A DNA stretch of 64,000 bases from Sapria himalayana (GCA_029783825.1 JAREIK010000741.1:74858-138857); one strand, 5' to 3'. Counted from the first letter of the stretch, positions 11,881-27,720 are shown. Notes: a model not told the origin generated them from the letters alone. Made by a program: numbers and translations.

Positions 11881-12230
11881 GAAAGGTAGTATTTTCCTTC
11901 TAGAGCTACAGTAATGGAAATAAAGAAAGCCCCAAATAAAAAAATGGAAAATGAAGAACAAATTAGCAAAGATGTAGGAAACCCAAAAAAAAGAACCAAA
12001 AATGAAGATCTAGGGGTTGAACTAAAAGTTGAAATGACAGTGCCGAAAAATGATGATAAATAGTGCCAAAGTGAAGATGAACAGTAAAACCCAAAAAAAA
12101 TGACCCAAAATATAGATTTTGGGTTTACACAAATATCTATAAAATGAACAGCACCAAAAATTGATGAATAGTAATGAAATGAGAGAGAAAATGTAATAAT
12201 AAAAATTGAAGACCTGATATGCAACCTAAG
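11881..12230 (-). other. untranslated leader of left gypsy B, with the empty copia site
   Basis: Lies between primer site and gag. It is T-rich on - and studded with CTGTTCAT-type motifs, which are also in the right copy (45055-45266 plus 50552-50690). The open frame 11826-12242 crosses it but resembles no protein. TAGGG at 12011-12015 is the undisturbed counterpart of the CCCTA target duplicated around the copia element in the other arm. Confidence 0.75.
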
Positions 12231-12243
12231 CTCTAATACCAAA
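12231..12243 (-). other. primer-binding site, tRNA-Met type (left gypsy B)
   Basis: On - the sequence directly after the 5' LTR is TTTGGTATTAGAG, one base away from the common plant TGGTATCAGAG site complementary to initiator tRNA-Met. The right copy has TTTGGTATTAGAGCC at 45040-45054. Confidence 0.8.
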
Positions 12244-13019
12244 TGACGTGAACCCGCGAAGGAAAAAACTCATTTTAACCCACACTCTGAAATGGTCTTC
12301 AAAGTACAAGAAAGAAATAAAAGAAACCAAGTAATTGATAAATATCTTAACTAAATGATCAATACTGAACAAAGAACCATGAGTATGATGAATATAAACC
12401 TATTCAAACTTGTCCAAAGGAACCACTGAAATCTTACACCAGAAACTCGATGAAAACTATTTTCAATAACTCAGATTTGATGGGTGAATGCCACACAGAA
12501 AAGTTTCTTTGATAAGTTTACAAGTTCATTCAAGAACAAAAGGAGAAAACTCAACTCTCTCAATCTAAAAATTTTAGATTATCATTCATCAAGTTGTTGT
12601 TTCAATATCATAGTGGCCTATTTATTTGACACTTGGAAAAACCCCAATTAACTAGGCTAAAAAATCAGTCCAAAACAAGCATAAGTTAGGCCAACCCAAC
12701 AAAAATGCAAATTGGGCTTAGTATCATGAAAAATTGCCCCCATTGAGTAAAACAAATAAATGGTTCAGACAATTAAATTGCCCAGCTCCATATTCCAACT
12801 TTGAGTAAATTGATTAGGTCTACTCCTTCATTATTGAAACCCATCTTTTAAGTATAGGTCTTGCTAATATGGTGTCCAAATTCGGTACAAGCGGATTGTA
12901 CCAGCACAGCCAATGCTTTCTTAATCTTTTTAGCTCTTAACATTGTAATTAGTCTATCTAGAATATTTAAGAGATCATGAACAGCAACATCGCCAGTCGA
13001 TACACCAAATGACTCATCA
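12244..13019 (-). repeat. 5' LTR of left gypsy B
   Basis: 776 bases. On - it begins TGATGAGTCATTTGG at 13019 and ends TTCACGTCA at 12244, immediately before the primer site. It is homologous to 44242-45039 on +. The TATA position reads AATAAATAG (12618-12626) and so is damaged. The outer end meets the octamer satellite exactly at 13020, in a context that the right LTR shares. Confidence 0.92.
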
Positions 13020-16000
13020 CATATAGTAATATAGTCATATTCATATAGTCATATAGTCATATAGTCATAGTCATATAGTCATAGTCATATAGACATATAG
13101 TCATATAGTCATATAGTCATATAGTCATATAGTCATATAGTCATATAGATATACAGTTATATAGTGATTTAGCTAGATAGTCATATAGTAATATTGTTAA
13201 ATATTCATATAATCAAATAGTCATATAGTCATATAATCATATAGTCATATATTCATATAGTCATATAGTCATATAATGAGATAGTCAGATAGTCATATAA
13301 TCATATAGTTAGATAGTTAGATAGTCATATAGTCATATAGTCAGTAATGATATAGTTAGATAATCATATAATCATATAGTCAGATAGTTATATAGTTAGA
13401 AAGTTTGAAAGTCAGATAGTCATATGGTCATATACTAATATAGTCAAATAGTAATATAGTTGGATAGTCATATAGTTAGATTGTCATATATTCATAAAGT
13501 CATATTCAGATAGTCAGATAATCAGATAGTCAAAAATTCATATAGTCATATAGTTAGATAGTAATATAGTCTATTATCATAGAGTCATATAATCATATAG
13601 TCATATAGTCAGATAGTAAGATAGTCGTATAGTCATTAGTCATATAGACATATAGTCATAGAGTCATATAGTCATATAATCATATAGTAAATTAGTCATA
13701 TAGTCATATAGACATAAAATCATATAGTCATATAGACATAAAATCATATAGTCATATAGTCATAGTCATATAGCCATATAGTCATATATTAATAGTCATA
13801 TAATCACATAGCCATATAGTCATATAGTCAAATAGTTAGAGTCATATAATCATATAGTCATATAATCAAATAGTCATATAGTCATATAATGAGATAGTCA
13901 CATAGTCATATAGTCATATAGTAATATAGCAAGATAATCATATAGTCATACAATCATATAGTCATATGGTCATAGTCATATAGTCATATATTCATATAGT
14001 CATATAATAATATAGTCATATATTCATATAATCATATAGTCATATAGTCATATAGTCTGATAGTCATATAGTCATATAGTCATATAATCAAGTCATCAAA
14101 TAGTCATATAGTAATATAGTTATAAAATCTTATAGTCAGATAGTACTATAGTCATATAGTCATATAATCATATTGTCATATAGTAATATATTCATATAGT
14201 CTATAATCATATAGTCATATAGTCACATAGTCATATAGTTATATAGTCATATAATCAGATAGTCAAATAGACATATAGTAATATAGTTATATAGTTATAT
14301 AATCATATAGTCAAATAGTCAGATAGTACTATAGTTATATAGTCATATAGTCAGATATTCATATAGTCAAAGTCATAGAGTCATAAAGTCAGATATTGAT
14401 ATAGTCAAATAGTCATAGAGTCATATAGTCAGATAGTCATTATCATATAGTCATATAGTCATATATTCATATAGTCATATAGTCAAATAGTCATATAGTC
14501 GGATAGTTATATAATCTGATAGTCATATATCATAAAATCATAAAGTCATATAGTCAAATAGTTATATAGTTAGATAGTTAATAGTAATATAGTCATATAG
14601 TCAGATTGTCATATAGTCAGACTCTCAGATAGTCATATAGTCATATATGCAAACAGTCAAAGAGTCATATAGTATATAGTCATATAATCAGAGAGTAATA
14701 TAGTCAGATAGTCAATTAGTCATATAGTCATATAGTCAGATAGTCATATGGTCGTATAGTCATATAGTCAGATAGTCAGATAGGCATATAGTCAGATAGT
14801 CATATAGTCATATAGTCATAGTCATGTAGTTAGAGAGTTATATTGTAATATAGTCATATAGACAGATAGTCATATAGTCAGATAGTAATAATGTGAGAGT
14901 CATATAGTCACATAGTCATATAGTCATAAGTCATATAGTCAGATAGTCAGATAGTCATAGAGTCATATAGTCAGATAGTCAGATAGTCCTTTAGTCAGAT
15001 AGTCATATAGTCATATAGTCATATAGTCATATAGTCATATAGTCATATAGTCAGATAGTCAGATAGTAATATAGTCAGATAATCATACAATCATACAGTC
15101 ATATAGTCATATAAAAAGATAATCATATATTCATATAGTCATATAGTCATATATTGATATAATCAGATAGTCAGATATTTAAATAGTCAAATACTCAAAT
15201 AGTCAAATAGTCATATACTTAGATAGTCATATAGTCAGACAGTCATATAGTCATATAGTCACATAGTCATCTCGTAATCTAGTCATATAGACAGATAGTG
15301 ATATGGTCAGATAGTCATATAGTAAGAGAGTCATATAATCAAATAGTCATATAGTCAGATAGTCATATAGTTAGATAATCATATATTCAGATATTCATAT
15401 AGTCAGATAGTCAAGTAGTCAGTTAGTCATGTAGTTAGATAGTCATGTAGTAAAATAGTCATATAGTAATGTAGTCAGATAGTAATATAGTCAAATAGTT
15501 ATAGTGTAAGCAAGTCATATAGTTAGTTAGTCATATAGTCATATAGTAATATATTTAGATAGTCATATAGTCAGATAGACAGATAAACATATAGTGATAT
15601 AATCATATAATCATATATACAAATAGTCAATAGTCATATAGTCAGTTAAACATATAGTCACATAGTCATATAATCATATAGTCAGATAGTTATATATTCA
15701 GATAGTCTGAAAGTCAGATAGTCATATAGTTATATACTAATATAGTCAAATAGGAATATTATCAGATAGTCATAAAGTCATATAGTCAAATAATCAAAGT
15801 CATATAGTCATATAATCATATAGTCATATAGTCATATAGCCATATAGTAATATTGTCAGATAATCATATAGTCATATAGTCATAAAATAATATAGTCATA
15901 TAGGCATATTCATATAATCATAGTCATATAGTCATATAGTCATATAGTCATATAGTCATATAATCAGATAGTCAAATAATCTTATAGCCATATAGTAATA

Positions 16001-19000
16001 TAGTCAGATAATCTTATAGTCATATAGCCATATAATCATATAGTCATATAGTCATATAGTCATATAGTCATATAGTCATATAATCATATAGTCATATAGT
16101 CATATAGTCATATAGTCAGATAGTCACAAAGTCATATAGTCATATAATCAGATAGTCAAATAGGCATATTGTAATATAGTTATATAGTTATATAATCATA
16201 AAGTCAGATAGTACTATAGAAATATAGTCATAGTCAATAGTCAGAAAGTCAGATAGACTTATATTCATATAGTCAGATAGTCAAATAGTCAGTCAAATAA
16301 TCAGATTGTGATATAGTCAAATAGTCATATAATCAGATAGTCATGTAATCATACAGTCATAAGTGATATAGTCATATAGTCATATAGTGAGATAGTTATA
16401 TAGTTAGATAGATATATAATAATATAGTCATATAATCAGATAGTTATATAGTCAGACATTCAGATAGTCGGATATGCATACAGTCATATTTATATAGTAT
16501 ATAGTCATATAGTCAGATAGTAATATAGTCAGATAGTAATATTGTCAGATAGTCATATAGTCATATATTCATATAGTCAAATAGTCATATACTATATAGT
16601 CATATAGTCAAAGAGTAATATAGTCAGATAGTCATATAGTCATATAGTCATATAGTTATATAGTCATATAGTCATATAGTCTGAGAGTCATATTATAAGA
16701 TAGTCATATAGATAGATTTTCGTATAGTCAGATAGTAATATTGTGAGTCATATAGTCATATAGTCATAAAGTCATATAGTCATATAGTCATTAGTCATAT
16801 AGTTATATAGTCATATAGTCAGATAGTCATATATTAATAATCAATTAGTCAGATAGTCATATAGTCAGATAATCGGAGTCATATAATCATATAGTCAGAT
16901 AGTCAGATAGTCATTAAGTCAGATAGTCATATAGTCCTATAATCATATAGTGATATAATCATATAGTTAGATAGTAAGATAGTCATATAGTTATAAAGTC
17001 AGATAGTCAGATAATCATATAGTCAAAAAATCATACAGTCATATAGTCATATAATAAGATAGTCATATAGTCAGATAGTCATATAGTCGGGAAGTCATAT
17101 AGTCAGATATTGATATAATCCGATAGTAACATAGTTAAATAGTCAGATACTCAGATACTCAGATAGTAATATAGTCAGATAGTCATATAGTCAGATTGTA
17201 ATATATCAGATAGTCATATAGTTAGATAGTCATATAGTCATATAGTCACATAGTCATATACTAAGATAGTCATATAGTCTGATAGTTTTAATCGTCAGAT
17301 TGTCATATAGTAAGATAGTCATATAATCAAATAGTCATATAGTTAGATAGTTATATATTGAGATATTCATATAGTCATATAGTCAAGTAGTAAGATAGTA
17401 ATGTAGTAAGATAGTCATGTAGTTGGATAGTGAAGTAGTCATATATTCATGTAGTCAGATATTCATGTAGTCAGATAGTCATGTAGTCAAATAATTTTAT
17501 AGTCATATAGTAATATAGTCAGATAGTAAAATACTCAGATAGTCATATAGTAAACAAGTCATATTGTCTGTTAGTCAGTTAGTCAGTTAGTCAATTAGTC
17601 ATATTGTCATATAGTAATATATTCAGATAGTCATATAGTCAAATAGACAGATAAACATATAGTCATATTGTCATATAGTCATATAGTCATATAGTCATAT
17701 AGTTAGATATTAATATATTAATATTGTCATATAGTCATATAATCATATAGTCATATAGTTAGATAGTAAGATAGTCATATAGTTATATAGACATATAGTC
17801 ATATCGCCATATAGTAATATAATCTTATAGTAAATTAGTCATATATACATATTGTCATATAGTTAGATAGTCATAGAGTCATATAGTCATAGAGTCATAT
17901 AGTCATAATCATATAGCTATATATTCATAGAATCATATAATCATATAGTCATATAGTTAGATAATCATAGAGTCATATAGTCATTAATCAAATAGTCATA
18001 TAGTGATATAATCAGATTGTCAGATTATCATATAGCCATATAGTAATATAGTCAGATAATCATATAGTCATAGTCATATAGTCATATAATCATATATCCA
18101 TATAATCATATAGTCATATAGTCTTATATTCTTATAGTCAGATAGTCTTATAGTCATTTAGTTATATAATCATGTCGACAAATAGTCATATAGTAATATA
18201 GTTATATTGTTATAAAATCATATAGTCAGATAGTTAGATAGTATTATAGTCATATAGTCATATAATCATAAAGTCATATAGTCATAGTCTTATAGTCATA
18301 TATTCATATATCATATATTCATATAGTCATATATTCATATAGTCATATATTCATATAGTCATATAATCATATAGTCATACAGTCATATAGTTATATAGTC
18401 AGATAGTCAGACAGTCATATAGTCATATACTCAGATATTCATATAGTGAAATAGTCATAGAGTCATATAGTCACAGTCAGAAAGTAATAGTCATATATCT
18501 GAATGTCACATAGTCATATATTCATATAGTCATATAATCAAATAGTCAAATAGTCATATAGTCATATAATCAAATAGTCATATAGTCAGATAGTCATATA
18601 ATCATACAGTCATATAATCATATAGTCATATAGTTAGATAGTTATATATTTTGATAATTAATAGTAATATAGTCATATAGTCATATAGTCAGATAATCAT
18701 ATAGTTAGACACTCAGATACTCATATAGTCAGATATGCATATAGTTAGAGAGTCATAGTATATAGTGATATAGTCAGATAGTCATATAGTCATATAGTCA
18801 GATAGTCATATTATCAGATAGTCATATAGTATATAGTCATATTGTCAAATAGTATGTATAGTCAGATAGTTAGATAGTCAGATAGTCATATAGTCAGATA
18901 GTCTAATAGTCAAATAGGCAGGTAGTCAAATGGTCAGATAGTCAAAAAGACATATAGTCATATAGTCGGAGAGTCATATTGTAAGATAGTATATAGATAG

Positions 19001-22000
19001 ATAGTCGTATAGTCAGATAGTAATATTGTGAATGTCATATTTCATATAGGCATATAGGCATATAGTCATATATTCATATAATCATATTGTCATATAGTCA
19101 GATAGTCATATAGTAATAATCATATATTCAGATAATCATATAGTCAGATAGTCATAGAGTCATATAGTCATATAGTCATATAGTTAGATAGTCAGATAGT
19201 CAGATAGTCATATAGTCATATATCATATAGTCATATAGTCAGATAGTCATATAGTCATATAATCATATAGTCATATATTCATATAGTCAGATATTCATAT
19301 AGTTATATAGTCACATAGTCAGATAGTCAATAATAATATAGTCAGATAGTCATATAGTCATATAGTCAGATAATCATACAGTCATACAGTAATATAGGCA
19401 TACAGTCATATAGTCAGATATTAATATAATCACATAGTAGTTAAATAGACAGATACTCAGATAGTCATATAGTCAGATAATCATATAGTCAAATAGTCAT
19501 ATAGTTAGATAGTCGTATAATCAGATAGTAATATAGTCCCATAGTCACATAGTAAGATAATCATATATCCAGATAGTCATATCAACAGATAGTCATATAG
19601 CAAGATAGTCATATAATCAAATAGTCATATAGTCAGAAAGTAATATAGTTAGATAGTCATATATTCAGATATTCATATAGTAATATAGTCAAGTAGTTAG
19701 ATAGTCATGTAGTCGGATAGTGAAGTAGTCAAATATTCATGTAGTTAGATAGTCATGTAGTCAAATAGTCATGTAGTCATATAGTCATGTAATCAGATAG
19801 TATTATAGTCAGATAGTCATAAAATCAACAAGTCATATAGTCAATTAGTCAAATAGTCATATAGTAATATATTCAGATAGTCATATAGTCAGATAGACAG
19901 ATAAACATATAGTCAAATAGTCTTATAGTCATATAGCAGATAGTCATTAAATCATATAGTCATATAGTCCATATATTTATAGTCATATATACATATAGTC
20001 ATATAATCATATAGTCATTAAATCATATAGTCTTATAATTATATAGTCAGATAGTTATAAAATCATATAGTTAGATAATCATATGTTAGATAGTCAGATA
20101 ATCATATAGTCTGATAGTCATATAGTCATATAATCATATAATAATATAGTCATATAGTTAGATAGTCAGATAGACAGATAGTCATATAATCAGATAATTA
20201 TATAGTCAGATGAGTTATCAAATTGTCAGATAGTTATAACATCTGATAGTCAGATATACATATAGTCAGATATACATATAGTCAGATAGTCATATAGTCA
20301 TATACTCAGATAGTCATAAAGTAAGATAGTCATATAGTCATATAGTCATATGGTCATATAGTTATATAGTTATATAGTCATATAGTCATATAGTCATATA
20401 GTCATATAGTCAATTAGTCAGAGAGTTATAGTCATATATACATAGACATATAGCCATATAGTCATATATTAATATATTCATATAGTCATATAGTCATATC
20501 GTCATATAGTCAGATAGTCATATGGTCAGATAGTCATATAGTCAGATAGTCTTATAATCAGATAGACTTATTATCAGATAGTCATAAAGTCTGATTGTCA
20601 ATTAGTCATATAGTCAGATAGTCAGTTAGTCATATAGTCATATAGTCAAATAGTTATATAGTAAAATAGTCACAATGTCATTTAGTCATATAGTCATATA
20701 TTCATAGAGTTATATAGTCATATACTTATATATTCATATAGTCATATAATCAGATAATCTTATAGACATATAGTTAAATTGTCATATAGTCAGATTATCA
20801 TATTGTCATATAGTCATATAATCATATAGTCATATAGTAATATAGTCATATCATGATATATCATATAGTAAGATTGTAAGTTAGTCATCTAGTCAGAATG
20901 TCATATAGTGAGATAATGCACAGTCATATAATCATATATTCATATAGTCAAATAATAAGATAGTCATATAGTCACATAGTGATATAATCAGATAGTAAAA
21001 TAGTTAGATAGTTAGATAGTCATATATTCAGATTGTCATATAGTTAGATAGTCATATGGTCAGATAGTCATATAGTCAGATAATTATAAAATTATATAGT
21101 CAAATAGTCAGATAGTCAGATAGTCATATAATTAGATAGTCAAATTGTCAGATAGTCCATATAGTAATATAATCATAGAGTCAGATAGTCATATAGTTAG
21201 ATATTAATATAATCAGATAGTCATATAATTAGATAGTCATATCATAATTTATTCATATAATTAGATTGTCATGTAGTTAGATAATGAAGTAATTAGATAT
21301 ACATGTAGTAAGATACTCATGTAGTCAGATAGTATTGTAGTCAGATAGTCATATAGATAGATAGTCAAATAGTTAGATATTAATATATTCAAATTGTTAT
21401 ATAGTCAAATAGTGATATAGTCAATAGTCGTATAGTCATATAGTTAGATAGTTATATTGTTAGACACTCAGATAATCATATAGTGAGGTAGGCATACAGT
21501 TAGATAGTCATATAGTATATAGTCATATAGTCAGATAGTAATATAGTCATATAAATAGATTGTCATATAATCATATAGTCAGATAGTCATTTAATTAGAG
21601 AGTCATATTATAAGAAAATCATATAGTCAAATAGTCATATTATCAGATAGTCATATAGTCAGATAGTTATATTGTGAGATAGTCATTACTCATATAGTCA
21701 TATAGTCATATAGTCATATGGTCATATAGTGAGATAGTCATATAGTAAAATAGTTATATAGTAATAGTCATATAGTCAGATAGTCAGATTGTGAGATTAT
21801 CATATGTCAAATAATCATATAGTCATACAGTCATATAGTCATATAATAAAATAGTCATATAGTTAGATAGTCATATAGTCATATGCTAAATAATCAAATA
21901 GTCAGATAGTTAAATAGTTAGATACTAAGATAGTTAGTTACTCAAATTGTCAGTCATATAGCCAGATTATTATATAGTCATATAGTCACATAGTCATATA

Positions 22001-25000
22001 GTCAGATAATCATATAATCAAATAGTCATATAGTTAGATAGTCATATAGTAAGATAGCCATATAATCAGTTAGTCATATATCAGATAGTCTTATAGTCAG
22101 ATATTCATATATTCATATATTCATATAGTAAGATGGTCAAGTAGTTAGATAGTCATGTAGTCAGATAGTCATTTATTCAGATATTCATGTAGTAAGAGAG
22201 TCATATAGTCAGATAGTCATATATTCAACAAGTCATATGGTAATATATTCTGATAGTCATATATTCTAATAGTCTGATAATCAGATAGTCATATAGTCAT
22301 ATAGTCAGATAGTCATAGTCATATAGTTATATAGTCATATAGTCATATAGTCATATAATCAGTCATATATTCATAGAGTCATATAGTCATATAGTTATAA
22401 AGTCATATAGTCATTTAATCATATAGTCGTATAGTCATATAGTTATATAGTCATATAATCATATAGATAGATAATCATATTGTCAGATAGTCTGATAATC
22501 ATATAGTTAGATATTCATATAGTTAGATATTCATATAGTCAGATAGTCATATAGTCATATAGTTAGATATTCATATAGTCAAATAGTCATATGGTCATTT
22601 AATCATATAGTCATATAGTTAGATAGTCATATAGTCATATAGTCATATAATCATATAGTTAGATAGTCAGATAGTCAGATATACATATAGTCATATTGTC
22701 ATATAGTCATATAGTCTGATAATAAGATAATCATAGTCAGTTAGTTAAAGAGTCAAATCGTAATTTAGACATATAGAAAAATAGCCATATAGTCATATAA
22801 TAATATAGTCACATAGTCATATATATAGTCAAATAGTCATATAGTTAGATAGTCAGATATTCAATTAGTCATTTAGTCCAATAGTCATATAGTCAGATTA
22901 TCAGAGTCAGATAGTTAGATTGTCAGATAGTCAGTTAATCATATAGTCAGATAAGTAAGATAGTCAGTTAATCATATAGTCAGATAAGTCAGATAGTCAT
23001 ATTGTCACTTAGTCATATAGTCATATAGTCATATTGTCATATAGACATATAGTCATGTAATCAAATTTTGATATAGTCATATAGTCATATAGTCAGATAG
23101 TCAAATTATCATATAGTCAGATAGTCAAATTATCATATAGTCATATAATCATATATTCATATAGTTATATTTTCATATAGTCAGATAGTCAAAAAGTCAT
23201 ATATCATATAGTCATATATTCACATAGTCATATAGTCTGTTAGTCATATATTCATAAGGTCATATAATCAGATAGTACACAGTCATACAATTATAAGTCA
23301 TATAGTCATACATAAGATAGTAATATTAATATATAGTAATATAATCATATAGTCAGATAGTTAAATAGTTAGATGGTAAGATAGTCAAATTGTCATAAAT
23401 TCAGATAATCATATAGTCATATAGTTAGGTTCTAATATAGTCAGAGAGTCATATCGTCATATAGTCATAAAGTAAGATAGTCAATATAGTCAGATTGTCA
23501 TTTAGTCACATATTAATATAGTTATATAGTATTATAGTTAGATAGTCATATCATCAGATATTCATATAGTTAGATAGTCAAGTAGTCACATTAAATGTAG
23601 TCAGGTAGACAAATAATGAAGTATTCATATTTACCTGTAGTAAGATAGTCATGTAGTCAAATAGTCTTATAGACAGATAGTCATTAAGTTAGTTAGTCAT
23701 TTAGTCAGATAGACAGATAGTCATATAGTCATATATTCAGATAGTGATATAGTCAGATAGTCAAATAATTATAGAGTCATATTCATATAGTCATATAGTT
23801 ATATAGCCATATAGTCATATAGTCAGATAGTCATATTGCCATATAGTCATATAGTCATTCAATCATATTGTCATATCATCATAGTCATAAAGTCATATAG
23901 TCATATAGTCATATAGTCATATAGTTAATTTTGTCATAATTCATATCGACATATAGTCAAATAGTCATATAGTCAGATAGTCATATAGTCATATAGTCAG
24001 TTAGTGATATAGTTAGATATTCATATAGTTAGATAGTCATATAATCAGATAGTTACATAGTCAGATAGTAATATAGTCAAATAGTCAGATAACCATATAG
24101 TCATATAGTCATATAGTCACATAGTTATATATTCATATAGTCATATAGTCAGATAGTCTTATATTCGGATAGTCATATAATCAGATAATAATTTTGTTAG
24201 ATAGTCATATAGTTAGATTGTTAGATAGTCACATAATCAGATTGTCACATAGTCATTAGTCATATAGCTAGATAATAATATAGTCAAATAATCACATAGT
24301 CAAATAGCCATATAGTCACATAGGCATATAGTCAAACAATCACATATTTATATTGTCAAATAATCACATAGTCATATAGCCATATAGTCATATAGGCATA
24401 TAGTCATATAGGCATATAGTCATAGTGGCATATTGTTATATAGTTATATAGTAATATAGTTATATAGTCAGATATTCATATAGTCACATAATCATATAGT
24501 TAGATAGAGATATAGTTAGTTAGTCATATAGTCATATAGTCAAATATTCATAGTCATATAGTCATAGTCATATAGTCAGATAGTCATATATTCATATCGT
24601 CGTGTAGTCATATTGTCATATAGTCATATAGTGATATATTCAGATAGTCATATAGTCCAATTATCATATAGTCATATATTCATATAGTTTGAGAGTCATG
24701 TAGTCAGATAGTCTTATAATTAAATAATCATGTAGTTGGATAATCACGTTGTCAAATAGTCATGTCATATAGCCATGTAGTCATGTAGTAATGTAGTCAG
24801 ATTGTCATGTAGTTAGATAATTTTATAGTCAGATAGTCATTAGTCGGCTAGTAATATAGTTAGCTAGTCATATAGTAGCTAGTCATATAGTAGATAGTCA
24901 GATAGATAGTCATATAGTCATATATTCAGATAGTCATATAGTTAGATATTCAGATACTCATATATTCATATCGTCATATAGTCATATAATTATATAGTCA

Positions 25001-27165
25001 TATATTCAGATAATCATATAATTAGATTGTCATATATTCATATAGTTAGATAGTCAAGTAGTCAGAAAGTCATGTAGTCAGAAAGTCATGTAATCAGATA
25101 GTCATGTAGTCAAATAGTCATGTAGTCAAATAGTCATTAGTCAGCTAGTCATATAGTCAGCTAGTCATATATTCAGATAGTCAGATAGTAAAATAGGCTT
25201 ATAGTCATATATCAGATAGTCATATAGTCAGATAGTCATATAATTATATAGTCATATAGTAATATAGTCAGATAGTCATATAATCATATAGTCACATTGT
25301 CATATAGTCATAAAGTCATATAGTCAAATAGGCATATAGTCACATAGACAAATAGTGAGATAGTCATATAATTAGATTATCATATAGTCAGATAGTTATT
25401 TAGTCAAATTTTCACATATTCATATAATTAGATAGTCATATAGTCAGAGAGTCAGATAGTCAGATAGTAATATAGCTACATAGAGATATAGATAAATAGT
25501 TAGATAGTAAAATAATTAGATAGTCATATATTTAAAGATTCATAAAGTTAGATATTCATATAGTCAGAAAGTAATATAGTTAAAAGTAGTATAGTCAGAA
25601 AGTCATATAGTTAAAAGTCATATACTCATATAGTCATAGAGTCATATAGTCATATTGTCAAATAATCATATAGTCATATAGTCTTATAGTTATATTGTCA
25701 TATAGTCATATAGTCAAATAGTCAGATAATCATATAGTCATATTGTTAATTAGTCATATAGTCGCATCATTATATATTAATATAGTCAGATAGTCATATA
25801 GTCAGATAGTCATATAGTGCGATTGTCATATAGACATATAGTCAGATAATCAGTAGTCAAATAGTCAAATAGTCATATAGTCTATTAGTCGGATTGTCTT
25901 ATAGTCAGATTGTAATATAGTCGGATTGTCATATAGTCAAATTATAATATAGTCAGATAGTCTGATAGTCATATAGTCATAAAGTCATAATTACAGATTG
26001 ACTTACAGTGATATAGTCATATAGTGATATAGTCATATAGTTATATAGTCATATAGTCATATCATCATATAGTCATATAGTCATATAGTCGTATAGTCAT
26101 ATAGTCATAAGGACATATATTCATATAGTCATATAGTATTTATTTATATATTCATATAGTAATATAGTAATATAGTCATTTAATCATATATTCATATATT
26201 CATATAGTCAGATATCATAATGTCATATAGTCATATAGTCAGATAATCATATAGTCAGATAATCATATAGTCAGATAGTCATATAGACAGATAGACATAT
26301 AGTCAGATAGTGATATAGACAGATAGTCATATAGTCAGAGAGTCAAATAGTCGATAGTCATATAGTCATATAGTCAGATAATCAATTATTCAGATATGTA
26401 TATAGATAGATAGTGATATATTCAGATAGCATGTAGTCAGATAGTCATGTAGTAAGATAGTGAAGTGGTCAAATATTCCTGTTGTCAGATAGTCATGTAG
26501 AAAGATAGTCATGTATTCAGATATTTATGTTGTCAGATAATCATTTAATCAGATAGTCATATAGTCAGCTAGTCATATAGTTAGATACTCCGATTATCAG
26601 ATTGTCAGATAGTCATTAATTAATATATTATGATAGTCAAATAGTCAGATAGTCAAATAGTCAGATAGTCAAATAGTCATATAGTCATATAGTTATATAG
26701 TCATATAGTCATATAATCATATAGTTATAGTCATATTGTCATATAGTCATATAATAAGATTGTCATATAGTCAGATAGTCATATAGTCAGATTGTCAAAT
26801 AGTCAGATAGTCATTTAGTCATATAGTCAGATATTCATATAATCAAATAGTCATATAGTAACATAGTCATATAGTCATATAGTCTTATAGTGATATAGTC
26901 ACATAGTTATATAGTTAGATTGTCTTATATTCATATAGTCATATAGTCATATAGTCAGATAATCATGTAGTTAGATATTCATATAGTCATATAGTTATAT
27001 AGTCAGAAAATAATATAGTCAGATAGTCTATATAATCATATAGTCTTATAGTAATATAGTCATATATTCAGATAGTCATATTGTCATATAGTCATTTATT
27101 CATATATTCATATAGTCAGATTGTCAAGTAGTCAAATACTCATGTAATCAGATAGTCATGTAGTC
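13020..27165. repeat. octamer satellite (ATATAGTC)n, left arm, 14.1 kb
   Basis: Built from 8-bp units, consensus ATATAGTC, with AGATAGTC, AAATAGTC and TTAGATAG variants and occasional phase slips. There is no coding potential. It is organised in longer units: blocks with ATGTAGT and AGTGAAGT or AATGAAGT recur at about 17426, 19716, 21280, 23612 and 26456. It is the mirror image of the right array at 38618-44241. The reading direction of the unit is TAGTCATA on +. Confidence 0.95.
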
Positions 27166-27179
27166 AAAAATCATTTTAG

Positions 27180-27720
27180 CTAGGGAATTTTATCTAAGGA
27201 TCAATCCTTAGCTAAATTGCGAAGGATTAGCTAGGGAATAACATGAGATTTATGATTTTTCTTTGAAAAAAATAGCAACAAATTAGCGACTAAAAATTTT
27301 TCGTAAATTTCATTCTTGAAAAGATGTGATTTATCAATTGATTTAGCGATGGAATGTCAATAGAAGATTTTCATAAATTCCACTCAAGAAAAGTAGGGGA
27401 TTTAGTGACGAAATATCCATCACTAATAAAAGCCTAAATTTATCAACAAATTTAGCGTCAAATTTTCTCTTACTAATTATATTCTTGATTTAGTGATAAA
27501 TTTAGCGACAGATTTTCCCTTGCTAATTAAATCTTTGATATAGCGACGGATTTAGTAATGTATTTTTCTTTGCTAGTTAATACTTGATTTAGCGATGGAT
27601 TTTCCCTTGCTAATTAAATATTTGATTTAGCGACATATTTAGCGATTGAATTTTTTTAGCTAATTATTAGCGCCAGATTTAGTGATGGATTTAGCGACGG
27701 AATTTTCCTATCTAATTTAA
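27180..27720. repeat. subterminal GCGACGGA-type repeats, left
   Basis: Phrases like TTTAGCGACGGATTTAG, TAGTGACGAAAT and GCGACAGATTTTCCCTTGC occur every 30-60 bases. In CACTA elements such subterminal motifs are transposase-binding sites; that role is inferred here. The same set, reverse-complemented, lies at 37905-38560. Confidence 0.75.

Larger units (their letters stand above)
6997..13019 (-). mobile_element. Ty3/gypsy family B, left-arm copy (dead, LTR to LTR)
   Basis: Runs leftward: 5' LTR 12244-13019, tRNA-Met-type primer site, untranslated leader, gag, protease, reverse transcriptase, RNase H, integrase, purine tract, 3' LTR about 6997-7758. All coding parts are interrupted by stops and frameshifts. 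It is the mirror partner of the + strand copy at 44242-54903. Its 5' LTR joins the satellite array at 13020 without a recognisable target duplication. Its 3' LTR lacks roughly the last 25 bases and passes into GATA DNA. Confidence 0.93.

Noticed and set aside
11826..12242. 138-codon - frame in left gypsy B, possibly an extra (env-like) protein
   Set aside because: It lies between the primer site and gag, is F/S-rich from a T-rich leader, has no signal or domain, and its right-arm counterpart is not open.
13020..27165. CRISPR-like array (regular short repeats)
   Set aside because: The repeats are contiguous 8-bp units without unique spacers of constant length. The context is plant transposons, not a prokaryote.
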